Source: UBA1858 sp965227695 (GTDB lineage Bacteria > Pseudomonadota > Gammaproteobacteria > UBA4575). Taken from it: a stretch of 64,000 nucleotides of DNA. The stretch is taken from assembly GCA_965227695.1 (NCBI GenBank), contig OZ245760.1, positions 1,240,001 to 1,304,000 on the forward strand. Reading direction: 5' to 3'. Within the stretch, counting starts at the first letter, position 1; each line of letters starts with the position of its first letter. Positions 42,787 to 51,392 of the stretch are shown here, in pieces. Made by a program: the position numbers and the translations under genes. Below the pieces are notes generated by a model that saw only the letters and a list, made by a program, of their open reading frames with translations, was not told where the DNA came from and made no database searches.

Positions 42787-44198
42787 TGGCGGCTGAAATA
42801 TTTAAAACCCTTCTTCGATCGGACTTTCACAGTTTTATGGAGCAGGCATTTATGTACCTGAATCCCGACATTTTGTTTCATCCCAACTGGCATCTCGAAG
42901 CCATTGCCTGGCATTTGCAACAATGTGTGGAGGGCGAGATCAAGCGACTGATCATTACGATGCCACCGCGTAGCTTAAAATCTCATTGTGCCTCCGTCTC
43001 GTTTCCCGCATGGATACTGGGCAAGGATCCCGGCAAAAAGATTATTTGTGTCAGTTACTCCAATGATCTGTCGAGTAAATTCTCTCGCGAATCGCGCAAA
43101 ATTCTGGAATCCACATGGTTTCAGGAATGTTTTCCAGGTGCGCGGCTGAACCCTAAAAAGTGTACCGAGCAGGAAGTCGAAACCAGACGGCATGGATATC
43201 GGTTTAGTACTTCGCTCGGCGGCACGCTCACCGGGCGTGGCGGGAATGTAATCATTATTGATGATCCCTTAAAGCCTGATGATGCAGAGTCAGAGACCAG
43301 GCGCAAAGCATGCAATGAATGGTTTGACGGGACCTTGCTGACCCGGCTCGATAATAAACGAGAAGATATCATTATCCTTGTGATGCAGCGCGTGCACACG
43401 GACGATCTTGTGGGGCATGTATTAAAAAATTCATCCTCATGGGTACATCTGGATTTACCGGCAATCGCACAAGAAGATCAATACATTCCTATCGGAGTCG
43501 ATGATCACTATATGCGCGCCACTCACGAACCACTACATATGGCACGTGAGCCAATTGAAATACTGGAAAGCATCCAAAAACAGATGGGAACGCGGCGTTT
43601 CAATACGCAATATCTTCAACGCCCCGTTCCTGCTGAAGGCAACCTCATCCGATGGAAATGGTTTCAACATTATTCTTCGTCCATATCCTGTGAGTCAGGC
43701 CTTATCGTGCAGAGTTGGGATACGGCGAGCAAGGCGGAGGAACTGAACGACTATTCGGTGTGTACCAGCTGGCTAATGAAGAATAATGCCTACTATCTGT
43801 TAAACGTGTATCGGGCAAGACTGGAATATCCCCAGTTGCGTAAAAAAGTCATAGAACTCAAAAAACAATATGCCGCTTATGCTGTATTGATTGAAGACAA
43901 GGGCTCAGGGACCCAATTAATTCAGGACTTAAAATATGGATATGGTATTTATGCCATTAAGATTCATCCCGAGCAAGACAAGGTGACCAGGTTGAGTACG
44001 CAGTCTGCAGTGATTGAAGCAGGGCAGGTGTATTTGCCCAAAGAGGCGGATTGGCTGGAACATTTTAAAGCGGAGATGCTGGCATTTCCGCTGGGCAAGT
44101 TTGATGATCAGGTCGACAGTCTTTCCCAGTTTTTAATGTGGGCAGAGAAGCAGAATCGAGGACGAGTACGCAGCTCAATATTATGCGGAAGTTATTGA
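42786..44198 (+). CDS. Phage-type terminase large subunit of island 2
   Basis: A 470-residue terminase with MPPRSLKS as a deviant Walker A, TGRGGNVIIIDDPLKPDDA (Walker B), LVMQRVHTDDL, and nuclease-domain acidic motifs SWDTASKAEELNDYS, LIEDKGSGTQLIQDL, and KFDDQVDSLSQFL. All motif residues needed for ATPase and nuclease activity seem present, so it is unlikely to be a decayed relic. No head or tail genes lie nearby. Confidence 0.9.
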   Translation: MAAEIFKTLLRSDFHSFMEQAFMYLNPDILFHPNWHLEAIAWHLQQCVEGEIKRLIITMPPRSLKSHCASVSFPAWILGKDPGKKIICVSYSNDLSSKFSRESRKILESTWFQECFPGARLNPKKCTEQEVETRRHGYRFSTSLGGTLTGRGGNVIIIDDPLKPDDAESETRRKACNEWFDGTLLTRLDNKREDIIILVMQRVHTDDLVGHVLKNSSSWVHLDLPAIAQEDQYIPIGVDDHYMRATHEPLHMAREPIEILESIQKQMGTRRFNTQYLQRPVPAEGNLIRWKWFQHYSSSISCESGLIVQSWDTASKAEELNDYSVCTSWLMKNNAYYLLNVYRARLEYPQLRKKVIELKKQYAAYAVLIEDKGSGTQLIQDLKYGYGIYAIKIHPEQDKVTRLSTQSAVIEAGQVYLPKEADWLEHFKAEMLAFPLGKFDDQVDSLSQFLMWAEKQNRGRVRSSILCGSY

Positions 44199-44453
44199 TG
44201 AATCTTGGTATCAGGTAAACATGCTCGCGCGTTTCTGTCATATATTGGCAGATATTACACTCAGAAACTTGCGGGATTCTAGATTTTCTTGGCCAACACT
44301 TCAAATGATTATCCCGCTGTTTCAATTCAATTTTTGACAAAATTCGAATTTGCCATGCACACGGAAATCGATATCGCTTGTATAGGTTGGTTGCTTTTAT
44401 CATCAGGACATTGTCACGCGGATGCGGTTAGTTTTACACTGCTGAATAGAAAT
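44199..44453. other. Non-coding right flank of island 2
   Basis: No gene is seen. The segment holds a solitary IS terminus (44347-44360) and presumably the right junction of island 2. I found no second copy of the TTCCCTGT block here. Confidence 0.4.
44347..44360 (-). repeat. Solitary terminal inverted repeat of the resident IS
   Basis: AATTTGCCATGCAC matches, with one or two differences, the outer ends of the IS at 56709-57876 and of its relic ending at 59349. No transposase sequence is attached. Confidence 0.5.
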
Positions 44454-45668
44454 TTATGAGTACTTATAGATAGCAGATTGTTTTGATTTGGACTGTTCAG
44501 TTAATGCCGCACCATCGAGACTATGTAATGCGGCAGATGCTCCACTTCCGATTTGTATTTTTATTCCGTTGATATTCATACAGTTTTCGATACAGGTTAA
44601 TACGCCAGCAAGTGTCAGCGGCTCGACGTACCCCATATGTCCTATGCGAAATGCTTTACCATTTAGTTGTGAAAGGCCGCCACCTAGTGACAGGTGATAC
44701 TTATCGTACGCTGTCTTTATCAGCGTGTTTGTATCGAATCGTTCGGGCGTTATGATAGTGCTAACAGTATTTGAATAAGTATTTGGATCTTTGCTACACA
44801 AATCTAAGTTCCATACATTTACCGCTCTTTGAACAGCACATGCTATCCTTTTGTGCCGAATCCAAACATTGTCTAATCCTTCTTTGAGCAACATGGTAAC
44901 CGATTCACGAAGTCCATAGAATAACGTGAGAGGTGGCGTAAATGGAAAGTATCCAGTTTGATTAGCTTGGATCATTTCTTTAAAGTCAAAATAAGCTTTG
45001 TTGTATTGTGACATTTTACTTTGCTTGAGAGCCTTCTTGCTTACTCCTATTAGAGTGAGGCCGGGTGGTAACATCAAGCATTTTTGAGAGCCGCATATGG
45101 CAAGATCCACGCCCCATTTTTCCATGTTAAATTCAATTCCGCCTATAGAACTTACCCCATCTACGAATAAAAGCGCAGGGTGCATTGCGTCGTTAATAGC
45201 TTTACGCACCAAAGGGATATTGCTTACAACACCGGTCGAAGTCTCGTTATGAACGATGAATACTGCTTTAATTTTCATGTTGATATCTTTTTGCAGTCTC
45301 TCATGAATTACTGCTACCGGAGCACATTCGCCCCAAGGTAGGATTAAAGGTTCAACATCTAATTTGTGCTTAGCTGCGAGATCGGCCCAGCGCTTTCCAA
45401 ACTCTCCATAGATCGGTATTAGGACTTTATCACCAGGTGATAGAGTATTCGTTAAAGCAGCTTCCCATCCAACAGTGCCTGAGCCAGGATAAATTAATAC
45501 GTGACCGGACTCTGTTCGAAATAATGCTTTTATGTCTTTTAAAAGAGGATGAAGCAGTTTGGGGAACGACGCTGAACGATGATCTTCGAGCGGTCGGAGC
45601 ATGGCGTGTTGTATGCGGTTTGGAACGGGCGTAGGTCCGGGTGTAAACAAGAAATTATCATTTTTCAT
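44454..45668 (-). CDS. Class V aminotransferase (serine-glyoxylate aminotransferase-like)
   Basis: A 404-residue PLP enzyme of the alanine/serine-glyoxylate aminotransferase group. TPGPTPVPNRIQHAM at the N-terminus, YPGSGTVGWEAALTN (cofactor phosphate), VHNETSTGVVSNI, LLFVDGVSSIGG (Asp contacting the pyridine N), and AICGSQKCLMLPPGL with the PLP lysine. Such enzymes interconvert glyoxylate/glycine and serine/hydroxypyruvate in photorespiratory-like or serine-cycle C1 metabolism. The tail after GIKIQIGSGAS is unusually polar. It lies downstream of mtoX, beyond a terminator, so it may have its own promoter. Confidence 0.82.
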   Translation of the reverse strand: MKNDNFLFTPGPTPVPNRIQHAMLRPLEDHRSASFPKLLHPLLKDIKALFRTESGHVLIYPGSGTVGWEAALTNTLSPGDKVLIPIYGEFGKRWADLAAKHKLDVEPLILPWGECAPVAVIHERLQKDINMKIKAVFIVHNETSTGVVSNIPLVRKAINDAMHPALLFVDGVSSIGGIEFNMEKWGVDLAICGSQKCLMLPPGLTLIGVSKKALKQSKMSQYNKAYFDFKEMIQANQTGYFPFTPPLTLFYGLRESVTMLLKEGLDNVWIRHKRIACAVQRAVNVWNLDLCSKDPNTYSNTVSTIITPERFDTNTLIKTAYDKYHLSLGGGLSQLNGKAFRIGHMGYVEPLTLAGVLTCIENCMNINGIKIQIGSGASAALHSLDGAALTEQSKSKQSAIYKYS

Positions 45669-45725
45669 TTTTCAGTAATCACTTTTCTTATAGAGCGTTA
45701 GTTAATAAGGTAAATCCGATAAAGT

Positions 45726-45748
45726 AGGTCGCTACTGAGTAGCGACCT
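45726..45748 (-). terminator. Hairpin terminator between mtoX and the aminotransferase gene
   Basis: A perfect 9-bp stem GGTCGCTAC / GTAGCGACC with a 3-base loop. On the minus strand a weak T-tract follows; on the plus strand TTTT follows. It probably ends the mauG-mtoX transcript. Confidence 0.6.
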
Positions 45749-45803
45749 TTTGAGTTGGTTTGAATTACTCTACATGTTAAATTTATCAAATAAGTGTTTA
45801 CAA

Positions 45804-47183
45804 CTAATTAGTTACTTGGCTTACTTTTTCGGCTTTGGGTCGCTCTTTCCCTGAGAAAAGTGAATAGGCGCCAAATCGCATCTGGTGTGCGCGGCCTAGT
45901 TTTTTTTCGTAGAAGTCGATAGAAAATTCTTGCTTTAGTTTTGAGCCGTTCCATGTATACAGCTTTAAATACTGCTCATCTGCATCCCCTGTTTTATCCC
46001 AATTACTAAGTAAGGATGATGTAAAATATAGACGCTTGCCATCCCAGCTTTGAGACACCATGTTAACTTGAGAGCCTATTCTTTTTTCATACGCGAAAAC
46101 TGGATTGTGTGGATCGCTGATATCAAAATATCGTGTTTTCCCATCCATCATAGTTTGCACCCACAAACCTTTATCATCCGCTGTAATCGAAATATCTACA
46201 GGTAAAGGCACATCTGCAGGATTGCCAACATCAGCTACACTTTTAGATTGCCATTCGCCATTCTCATCTTCATAGATCAACCAAATCTTAGAGGTCAGTG
46301 CTGCAGTTGTGAAGCAATAGTTATGTTCAGGATCCCATGCACACCGTATTTCCAATGGAGCGCCTGGCACATCCAGTACTTTTTTTGGTGCTCGAGTATG
46401 CAGGTCCCACAGTACCATTGTGTTACCAAAACGCTTCATTGCCTCATCATCTGTCAGCATTTGTCCAAAATCCATCATATAGTTGGACCATCCAGTAAAT
46501 GATGAGGTAAAGATAAGGTTAAGTCGTGGTAATGCTCGAAGATCATACCCGTAGCCATCTGCAAATTGCCCTGATTTTTTAGCACCTCTTAGATTTTCAT
46601 CAGTAGGATTCCAATAAGCAGCGATGAATTCTCCTTCATTAGTATATTCAGCCATACCGGTACGCCCTCCGTGATCTACATTATTTGATAGAGCGGGAAT
46701 CATCATGCGACCAGGCAAAGCGTAGAAGGTATGTGGTCCAACCATACCGCCTGTTTTATCAACAAAATCGGTTATTACTTTATGTAATCTCGGAACCGCA
46801 GGGTCAGTATGGATATCAAAGATAAAAATCTTGTTGCTATCCAAGCCACCAGCCCAAAGGTATCGACGATCATCTGTCAGTCCAGAGTGATGTGCTTCAT
46901 TCCGTCCACCAACAGAGAGGATATGGATAATTTCACCGTAGTCGGGGGCATCCGGATTGACTGATACAGTTACTAATTTATCCTGTTCGTCACCCATTCC
47001 TTCTACTCCTAAAGTCCAGATATATACAAAATCTTCCTGCCCAACAATCTTTGCCATATATGGGGACATACAGGTTTCATCAGCAATAGCGGATGAGACT
47101 GTAATGACTAGGATGAGCCAAGCTAGGAGTTTCCATCGCAATTTAGTGCACTTATGTGCGTCATTATAAGTTAATAAAAACAT
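45804..47183 (-). CDS. mtoX: Methanethiol oxidase (selenium-binding protein SBP56 family)
   Basis: A 459-residue periplasmic SBP56-family protein. Signal peptide (LLAWLILVITVSSAIA), then CMSP and a beta-propeller with family landmarks GGRNEAHHSGLTDDRRYLWAGGLDSNKIFI, GMVGPHTFYALPGRMMIPALSN, and SSFTGWSNYMMDF; the His-rich motifs supply copper ligands. The characterised enzyme oxidises methanethiol to formaldehyde, H2S and H2O2. In Hyphomicrobium mtoX is clustered with a MauG-like gene, and here a MauG-like gene lies immediately upstream, supporting the assignment. It has a good AAGGAG ribosome-binding site. Confidence 0.88.
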   Translation of the reverse strand: MFLLTYNDAHKCTKLRWKLLAWLILVITVSSAIADETCMSPYMAKIVGQEDFVYIWTLGVEGMGDEQDKLVTVSVNPDAPDYGEIIHILSVGGRNEAHHSGLTDDRRYLWAGGLDSNKIFIFDIHTDPAVPRLHKVITDFVDKTGGMVGPHTFYALPGRMMIPALSNNVDHGGRTGMAEYTNEGEFIAAYWNPTDENLRGAKKSGQFADGYGYDLRALPRLNLIFTSSFTGWSNYMMDFGQMLTDDEAMKRFGNTMVLWDLHTRAPKKVLDVPGAPLEIRCAWDPEHNYCFTTAALTSKIWLIYEDENGEWQSKSVADVGNPADVPLPVDISITADDKGLWVQTMMDGKTRYFDISDPHNPVFAYEKRIGSQVNMVSQSWDGKRLYFTSSLLSNWDKTGDADEQYLKLYTWNGSKLKQEFSIDFYEKKLGRAHQMRFGAYSLFSGKERPKAEKVSQVTN

Positions 47184-47258
47184 ATTTTTACTCCTTAAGG
47201 TATTTTACGTTACGGTTTAAGATAATTCCCGAGGCATATGTAACCTGGGTTATTATTA

Positions 47259-48575
47259 CTATTTATTGAAAACTATCTCATTAGACCAATGCGGATCATG
47301 ATCGCGTGTGTCGCCAATGGGGACGTCGAATGCATCGGTCACAAGCATTTCAATATTGTCTCCTGTTAAAGTATTCAAAAAGCTTACTAATGCATCTACT
47401 TCTTCGTCGGTTAAGTCGAGTGGTTTAATTAACGGGCTTAATAGCTCATTTTTAATGCCTCCTTGATTATAAAATTCAACTACATCTTTCAAAGATAATA
47501 ATCTCCCGTTATGCATATATGGTGCGGTGAGTGCTACATTGCGCAATGTAGGAGTACGGAACTTCCAGCGATCAAACGGGTTTTGTGTAATATCGTAGAG
47601 ACCCATGTCGTTGGGCCTAGGTTGTTGACGAACTGACTCAATTACTTTCCCTGGTATAGTCATATATATACCGGGGGCGATGAGTGTTCGTTTATCAGGT
47701 TCAGAGGAACCCATGGAGGTTTGGTACCCCATGCCTGTATTGTGTAATCGGTTATCGGTAAACGTAGCAAATCGATCTTGGACCAAGTGACAGGCCGCAC
47801 AATTGCCCTTGCCGATAAAGAGGTCGAAACCAAATTTCTCTTGTTCGGTTAATGCTGATGAATCACCACCAAATTTCCAGCGATCAAATCGTGAGTTGGC
47901 TGATAATAAAGCACGTTGATATGCAGAAAGAGCCATTCCAATGGTTTCCATGGTAGGTCCTTTGCCTTCAAATGCGCTCTCGAACCAGCCATCGTAATCA
48001 TTGATTTTTTTAATCTTTTCGACAACATGCCCAACCGATGGATTGGCCATTTCATTATGTGCGAGAAGAGGGCCCCAGACCAGTTGTTCCAAAGAAGTTT
48101 CTCTACCGTCATGAAACAGTCTTGTAATAAAAGCAATGTTATAAATAGTAGGTGTATTACGTTTTCCGCTTCGTCCTTCAACACCAACTGCGGTGGAAAT
48201 TTCATTGTTGGTAAATCCTTGTTCAGGAATATGGCAGGTCCCACAAGATAACGTGTCGTTGAATGATAACCGTCTGTCAAAGAAAAGCCTTCGACCGAGC
48301 TGTAGCTTTTCTTCGGTGATCAAATTGCTTCCAGGCTGTGGTACTTTGGGCAAACCTAAAGGAGGGTTATTTAGCAAAGACAAAAGGTCAGCTGATTTTC
48401 CAAGACGTGCATTTAGGCTTAAGGAGTTAGTTACATATTCTTTACTTTCATAACCTTGCTTGCGGTCACCAGGCCCGTGTGCAGGTGATAAAGGTTCATT
48501 TGCACCAGCCAACTGCACAATACTGGCTAACAGTAGAAGTGATATAAACGAAACAAACTTGGTTTTAAGTTGCAT
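47259..48575 (-). CDS. mauG: MauG/cytochrome c peroxidase-like diheme protein
   Basis: A 438-residue periplasmic diheme protein with a signal peptide and two heme sites, CGTCH (in SFNDTLSCGTCHIPEQGF) and CAACH (in GKGNCAACHLVQDRF), followed by FRTPTLRNVALTAPYMHNG, the conserved Met/His region of the bacterial CCP/MauG family. It may mature MtoX by oxidation, as MauG does for methylamine dehydrogenase, or remove the H2O2 that MtoX makes. ATG 48575, with AGGAGT at 7 bases, is preferred over the upstream GTG. It is the first gene of the leftward mauG-mtoX unit. Confidence 0.87.
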   Translation of the reverse strand: MQLKTKFVSFISLLLLASIVQLAGANEPLSPAHGPGDRKQGYESKEYVTNSLSLNARLGKSADLLSLLNNPPLGLPKVPQPGSNLITEEKLQLGRRLFFDRRLSFNDTLSCGTCHIPEQGFTNNEISTAVGVEGRSGKRNTPTIYNIAFITRLFHDGRETSLEQLVWGPLLAHNEMANPSVGHVVEKIKKINDYDGWFESAFEGKGPTMETIGMALSAYQRALLSANSRFDRWKFGGDSSALTEQEKFGFDLFIGKGNCAACHLVQDRFATFTDNRLHNTGMGYQTSMGSSEPDKRTLIAPGIYMTIPGKVIESVRQQPRPNDMGLYDITQNPFDRWKFRTPTLRNVALTAPYMHNGRLLSLKDVVEFYNQGGIKNELLSPLIKPLDLTDEEVDALVSFLNTLTGDNIEMLVTDAFDVPIGDTRDHDPHWSNEIVFNK

Positions 48576-48623
48576 TTCTATACTCCTAAACACTAATAAA
48601 AACAGTTACTTGCATGAATATCG

Positions 48624-48650
48624 ATTCAATAATTGATCTCATTATCGAAT
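48624..48650. promoter_or_regulatory. Inverted repeat, likely operator between mauG and the ArsR gene
   Basis: ATTCAATAAT (48624-48633) and ATTATCGAAT (48641-48650) are complementary at 9 of 10 positions around a 7-base spacer. ATTC/GAAT palindromes are typical of ArsR-type sulfur-responsive repressors of the BigR/SqrR kind, so this is a candidate site for the adjacent ArsR-rhodanese protein. Confidence 0.6.
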
Positions 48651-48660
48651 ACGTGTACAT

Positions 48661-48720
48661 TAGTTGAATAACTTTTCATTGAATTATTATTCATTGAATA
48701 AAAATTCATTGAAGAAAACT
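48661..48720 (+). repeat. Four tandem 15-bp units upstream of the ArsR-rhodanese gene
   Basis: TTAGTTGAATAACTT, TTCATTGAATTATTA, TTCATTGAATAAAAA and TTCATTGAAGAAAAC follow each other with an exact 15-base period, and a partial fifth unit (TTCAAATAATAATAA) follows. Each core TTCATTGAA is itself a palindrome. An array of regulator-binding sites is the likely meaning. Confidence 0.7.
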
Positions 48721-48748
48721 TCAAATAATAATAACCAAATGGACTCGT

Positions 48749-49414
48749 ATGTCAAGCATCAATTCTTTTGCAACTGATTTTTATGGACAGCTCGCGAAAG
48801 TTGTAAAGTCTGTAGGGAACAAGTCTCGCCTCGAAATTTTGGTTTTACTTGCACAAGGGGAGCGGACGGTTGATTCAATTGCGCAAGAAATACACCATCC
48901 AGTTACTAATACATCGCATCACTTGCGCGATTTGCGTGAGATCGGTGTTGTTAAAACCCGTAAAGAAGGTGTTAATGTGTTTTATAGTTTGGCAGACGAT
49001 TCAGTGTATGACTTAGTAGTTTCTATCTGTGAAATTGCTGAAAAAAAATCTCAAGGGTTTAAAGACGTTGTACAACAATATTTAAGTCACCGCGATACTC
49101 TGAAACCATTAACCGCAGAAGAATTGGTCGCGAAATTACAAAAAAAGAATCTAACTTTATTAGATGTAAGGCCAAAAGAGGAATTTACGGCTGGACATTT
49201 ACCAGATGCAATCAATATTCCTTTAGAAGAAATTGAAGAAAAGATGTCTGATATTGTTAAGGATAAAGAGGTAATAGTTTATTGTCGTGGGCCATACTGT
49301 ATATTAGCCTATGAAGCGGTGGCGAAATTACGTAACGAAGGTATTACGGCGTACCGTCTGAAAGATGGATTTCCTGAGTGGAAAAAACAGGGTTTGCCAA
49401 TTGAGACCGCCTGA
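48749..49414 (+). CDS. ArsR-type regulator fused to a rhodanese domain
   Basis: A 221-residue fusion. Residues 10-95 are a winged-helix ArsR/SmtB domain (VGNKSRLEILVLLAQGERTVDSIAQEI, NTSHHLRDLREIGVVK). Residues 122-220 are a rhodanese domain (LTLLDVRPKEEFTAGHLPDAINIPL) with the active loop CRGPYC, catalytic Cys179 and a second Cys184. Rhodanese carries persulfide, so the regulator probably senses reactive sulfur. It is divergent from mauG-mtoX, with palindromic and repeated sites between, which suggests control of methanethiol oxidation by its sulfide product (inference). Confidence 0.88.
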   Translation: MSSINSFATDFYGQLAKVVKSVGNKSRLEILVLLAQGERTVDSIAQEIHHPVTNTSHHLRDLREIGVVKTRKEGVNVFYSLADDSVYDLVVSICEIAEKKSQGFKDVVQQYLSHRDTLKPLTAEELVAKLQKKNLTLLDVRPKEEFTAGHLPDAINIPLEEIEEKMSDIVKDKEVIVYCRGPYCILAYEAVAKLRNEGITAYRLKDGFPEWKKQGLPIETA

Positions 49415-49457
49415 GGATTTTATTAGACTCTAATGTGCTCAAATTTAAAAGATATTT

Positions 49458-49868
49458 ATGACTCATCTGACACAAATCACACGTTTAGATAAAGTAAGAA
49501 TAAAAAAAACTTTAAAGACGCTTCAGCATACTGAGCTGTACAAGCAATATGCATCTTTTATTCGTAAAATTGACGCAGCAACGGTTATAGATTCATTACA
49601 GGTGCCCGATAATCTTGTAACAATGAATTCGTGCATTATTTACGAAGATATTAAAAGTGTCAGTAGGCATGAAGTCATACTAGTTTATCCTCAGTATGAA
49701 GATCTAGAGGCGTATAAGATATCGGTTTTGTCGCCTTTAGGTATAGCAATATTTGGTGCAACGGTGGGCACTGTTACAAGTTACCAAAATACAATAGGTG
49801 AAGAGTGTAAACTCCGTATACTAAAGATAGTATACCAACCAGAGATGTCGGGGCATTACCTGATTTAA
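49458..49868 (+). CDS. Rnk/GreA C-terminal-like protein
   Basis: A 136-residue protein. The C-terminal half (VTMNSCIIYEDIK, EVILVYPQYED, ISVLSPLGIAIFGATVG, LRILKIVYQPE) fits the GreA/GreB C-terminal FKBP-like fold as found in Rnk, the regulator of nucleoside diphosphate kinase that binds RNA polymerase. The N-terminal half is a short helical region. It starts about 40 bases after the ArsR-rhodanese gene and could be cotranscribed. Confidence 0.72.
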   Translation: MTHLTQITRLDKVRIKKTLKTLQHTELYKQYASFIRKIDAATVIDSLQVPDNLVTMNSCIIYEDIKSVSRHEVILVYPQYEDLEAYKISVLSPLGIAIFGATVGTVTSYQNTIGEECKLRILKIVYQPEMSGHYLI

Positions 49869-50134
49869 TATACTAAACCGAAGAATAGGAATTTAATTAT
49901 AGAGTGAAGTGTAAAGAAAATTATAAGGTAGCTGACATCTTAGGTATATCAATATATACATCAAGTCAGTGTAAGGTGCTGACATTTGATCTTCTCTAAA
50001 TTATAAAATTTATAAGGAAAACATAATCTATAAAGATACTTTATATTTCCAGAACGTAAAGGCATTATCTCTAAATATTAAGTAGTATTTATAAGACACA
50101 TAGTGACGTCCAAGATTAATAGTATTAAGTACAG
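49869..50134. other. Gene-free AT-rich stretch
   Basis: I see no ORF, RNA gene or repeat that I can support in this segment. It leads into the IS6-like relic. Confidence 0.4.
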
Positions 50135-50610
50135 AGTGGCATACGCTTAAAAATCGTTGTGCATGTTGTGTTAATTTGAATCTTCCCATGCATAGCTTTC
50201 TGATACGCGTCTGTTAGAGAGGCGCTTCGGCACGATTATTAACATCATATTCCGATGTGCCATGAATACATTATAGGATGAGTGCTCGAGGTACAGCGGC
50301 ATAGCTTCTCAAGGAGTATTTGAAGAAATATCTGACTGTGGTGGTATCTCTGCGCAGCTGTAAAAAACATCCATTATTAGGCCATCTTGTTCTGCCGCGC
50401 GTCATAAGTAATTTTTCCATAAATTTTCACATATAATTCGTCAATATAAAACTTCTCACTATAAACCTGGTGTTTCCGTTTCAATTATTTGGCTTATTGA
50501 GGTTCAAGCTTGTTACACCATAAACGAATCGATTTATAACTAACTCCAACGCAATGTTTTGATAATAGACCTTCGATGTCTTAATCTCTCATATTGAATC
50601 GATGGTATGG
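50135..50610 (-). pseudogene. Decayed IS6-family transposase
   Basis: Conceptual translation of the minus strand in changing frames gives recognisable IS6 transposase pieces in order: DIEGLLSKHCVGVSYKSIRL (the HTH-adjacent segment), FYIDELYVKIYGKITY (first catalytic Asp region), REQDGLIMDVF, and NNRAEAPL with a following R-x-F-K-like part and AQRFLS. Multiple frameshifts and stops make it non-functional. No intact terminal repeats could be defined, so limits are approximate. Confidence 0.7.
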
Positions 50611-51043
50611 CTAAATGACGTATTAGATGATTTTAGAGAAAAAACGATAGAGTTTATACTAATTAGAAGATTTTATTAAGACTGTTTCGCATAGATGTCC
50701 TTAACTTGTCAGTATCGAATTTAATTTGTATTAAATCAACTTGGAAAAAATCTCACAGTCGTGGTGGTACATACAGACAAAGATTTCTTTGTTGTCGAAT
50801 TCTTTAATCATAAGGTCACCTGCTAGATTGTAAAAGTATATAAGCTGAAGAAAACGTTAAATAAAGCATATTATTTATTTATGGATACACTTGAGCAATA
50901 CACGTTTGCAGATATAACGGAAAATAATAAAAAATTTGACAATTTGTTAAAGGTTTTGGCTTCAGTATTAATATTACTAAATGAATATACTAAAATATAA
51001 TATATATAATTAATATATATTATCAATGTGAAAAGGTAGGTCA
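50611..51043. other. AT-rich region before the DsrC-like gene
   Basis: Very AT-rich with no supported gene except a weak 39-codon ORF (50881-51000). Long TA-repeat stretches occur at about 50997-51025, directly upstream of the DsrC-like gene. Confidence 0.4.
50881..51000 (+). CDS. Possible 39-residue ORF
   Basis: ATG to TAA, with an acidic N-terminus and an amphipathic helix (FDNLLKVLASVLILLNEY). No Shine-Dalgarno and no recognised family; may be chance. Confidence 0.18.
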   Translation: MDTLEQYTFADITENNKKFDNLLKVLASVLILLNEYTKI

Positions 51044-51382
51044 ATGATGAACCTCGATTATTCAACGTTGCCAAAAGACAATGAAGGATATCTTTTAGAT
51101 CCTGGCGATTGGACGTCAGAATTAGCAGTGCAGATTGCTGAAAGTGAAAAAATTAAGATGAGTCAGGATCACTGGGATATAGTTAATTTTGTCCGTAATT
51201 ATTATGAATCAAATGAAACAGTGCCAGAATTACGTATTACCCTTAAATATCTTAAACAACATATTGGTGATGATAAGGCAACACGTAAACATGTTTATCG
51301 CCTATTCCCCTATGGTTATGGTCAACAGGCATGTAAGATTGCTGGCATGAGAAAACCATTGAAGTTAATGCTTGACCTATAA
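51044..51382 (+). CDS. TusE/DsrC-family sulfur carrier-like protein
   Basis: A 112-residue member of the DsrC/TusE family: EGYLLDPGDWTSELAVQIAESEKI, WDIVNFVRNYY, and RLFPYGYGQQACKIAGMRKP. In DsrC the C-terminal arm has two cysteines, one penultimate and one about ten residues earlier; TusE keeps the penultimate one. Here only the upstream cysteine (Cys97, in ACKIAG) is present and the arm ends LKLMLDL without the last cysteine, an unusual form. It may be a regulatory or alternative sulfur carrier. The CBS-domain gene follows immediately. Confidence 0.85.
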   Translation: MMNLDYSTLPKDNEGYLLDPGDWTSELAVQIAESEKIKMSQDHWDIVNFVRNYYESNETVPELRITLKYLKQHIGDDKATRKHVYRLFPYGYGQQACKIAGMRKPLKLMLDL

Positions 51383-51392
51383 ATCAAATTAT

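Noticed and set aside
48661..48720. CRISPR array
   Set aside because: The repeat unit is only 15 bases with no unique spacers and lies in a promoter gap; no cas genes are present anywhere in the window.
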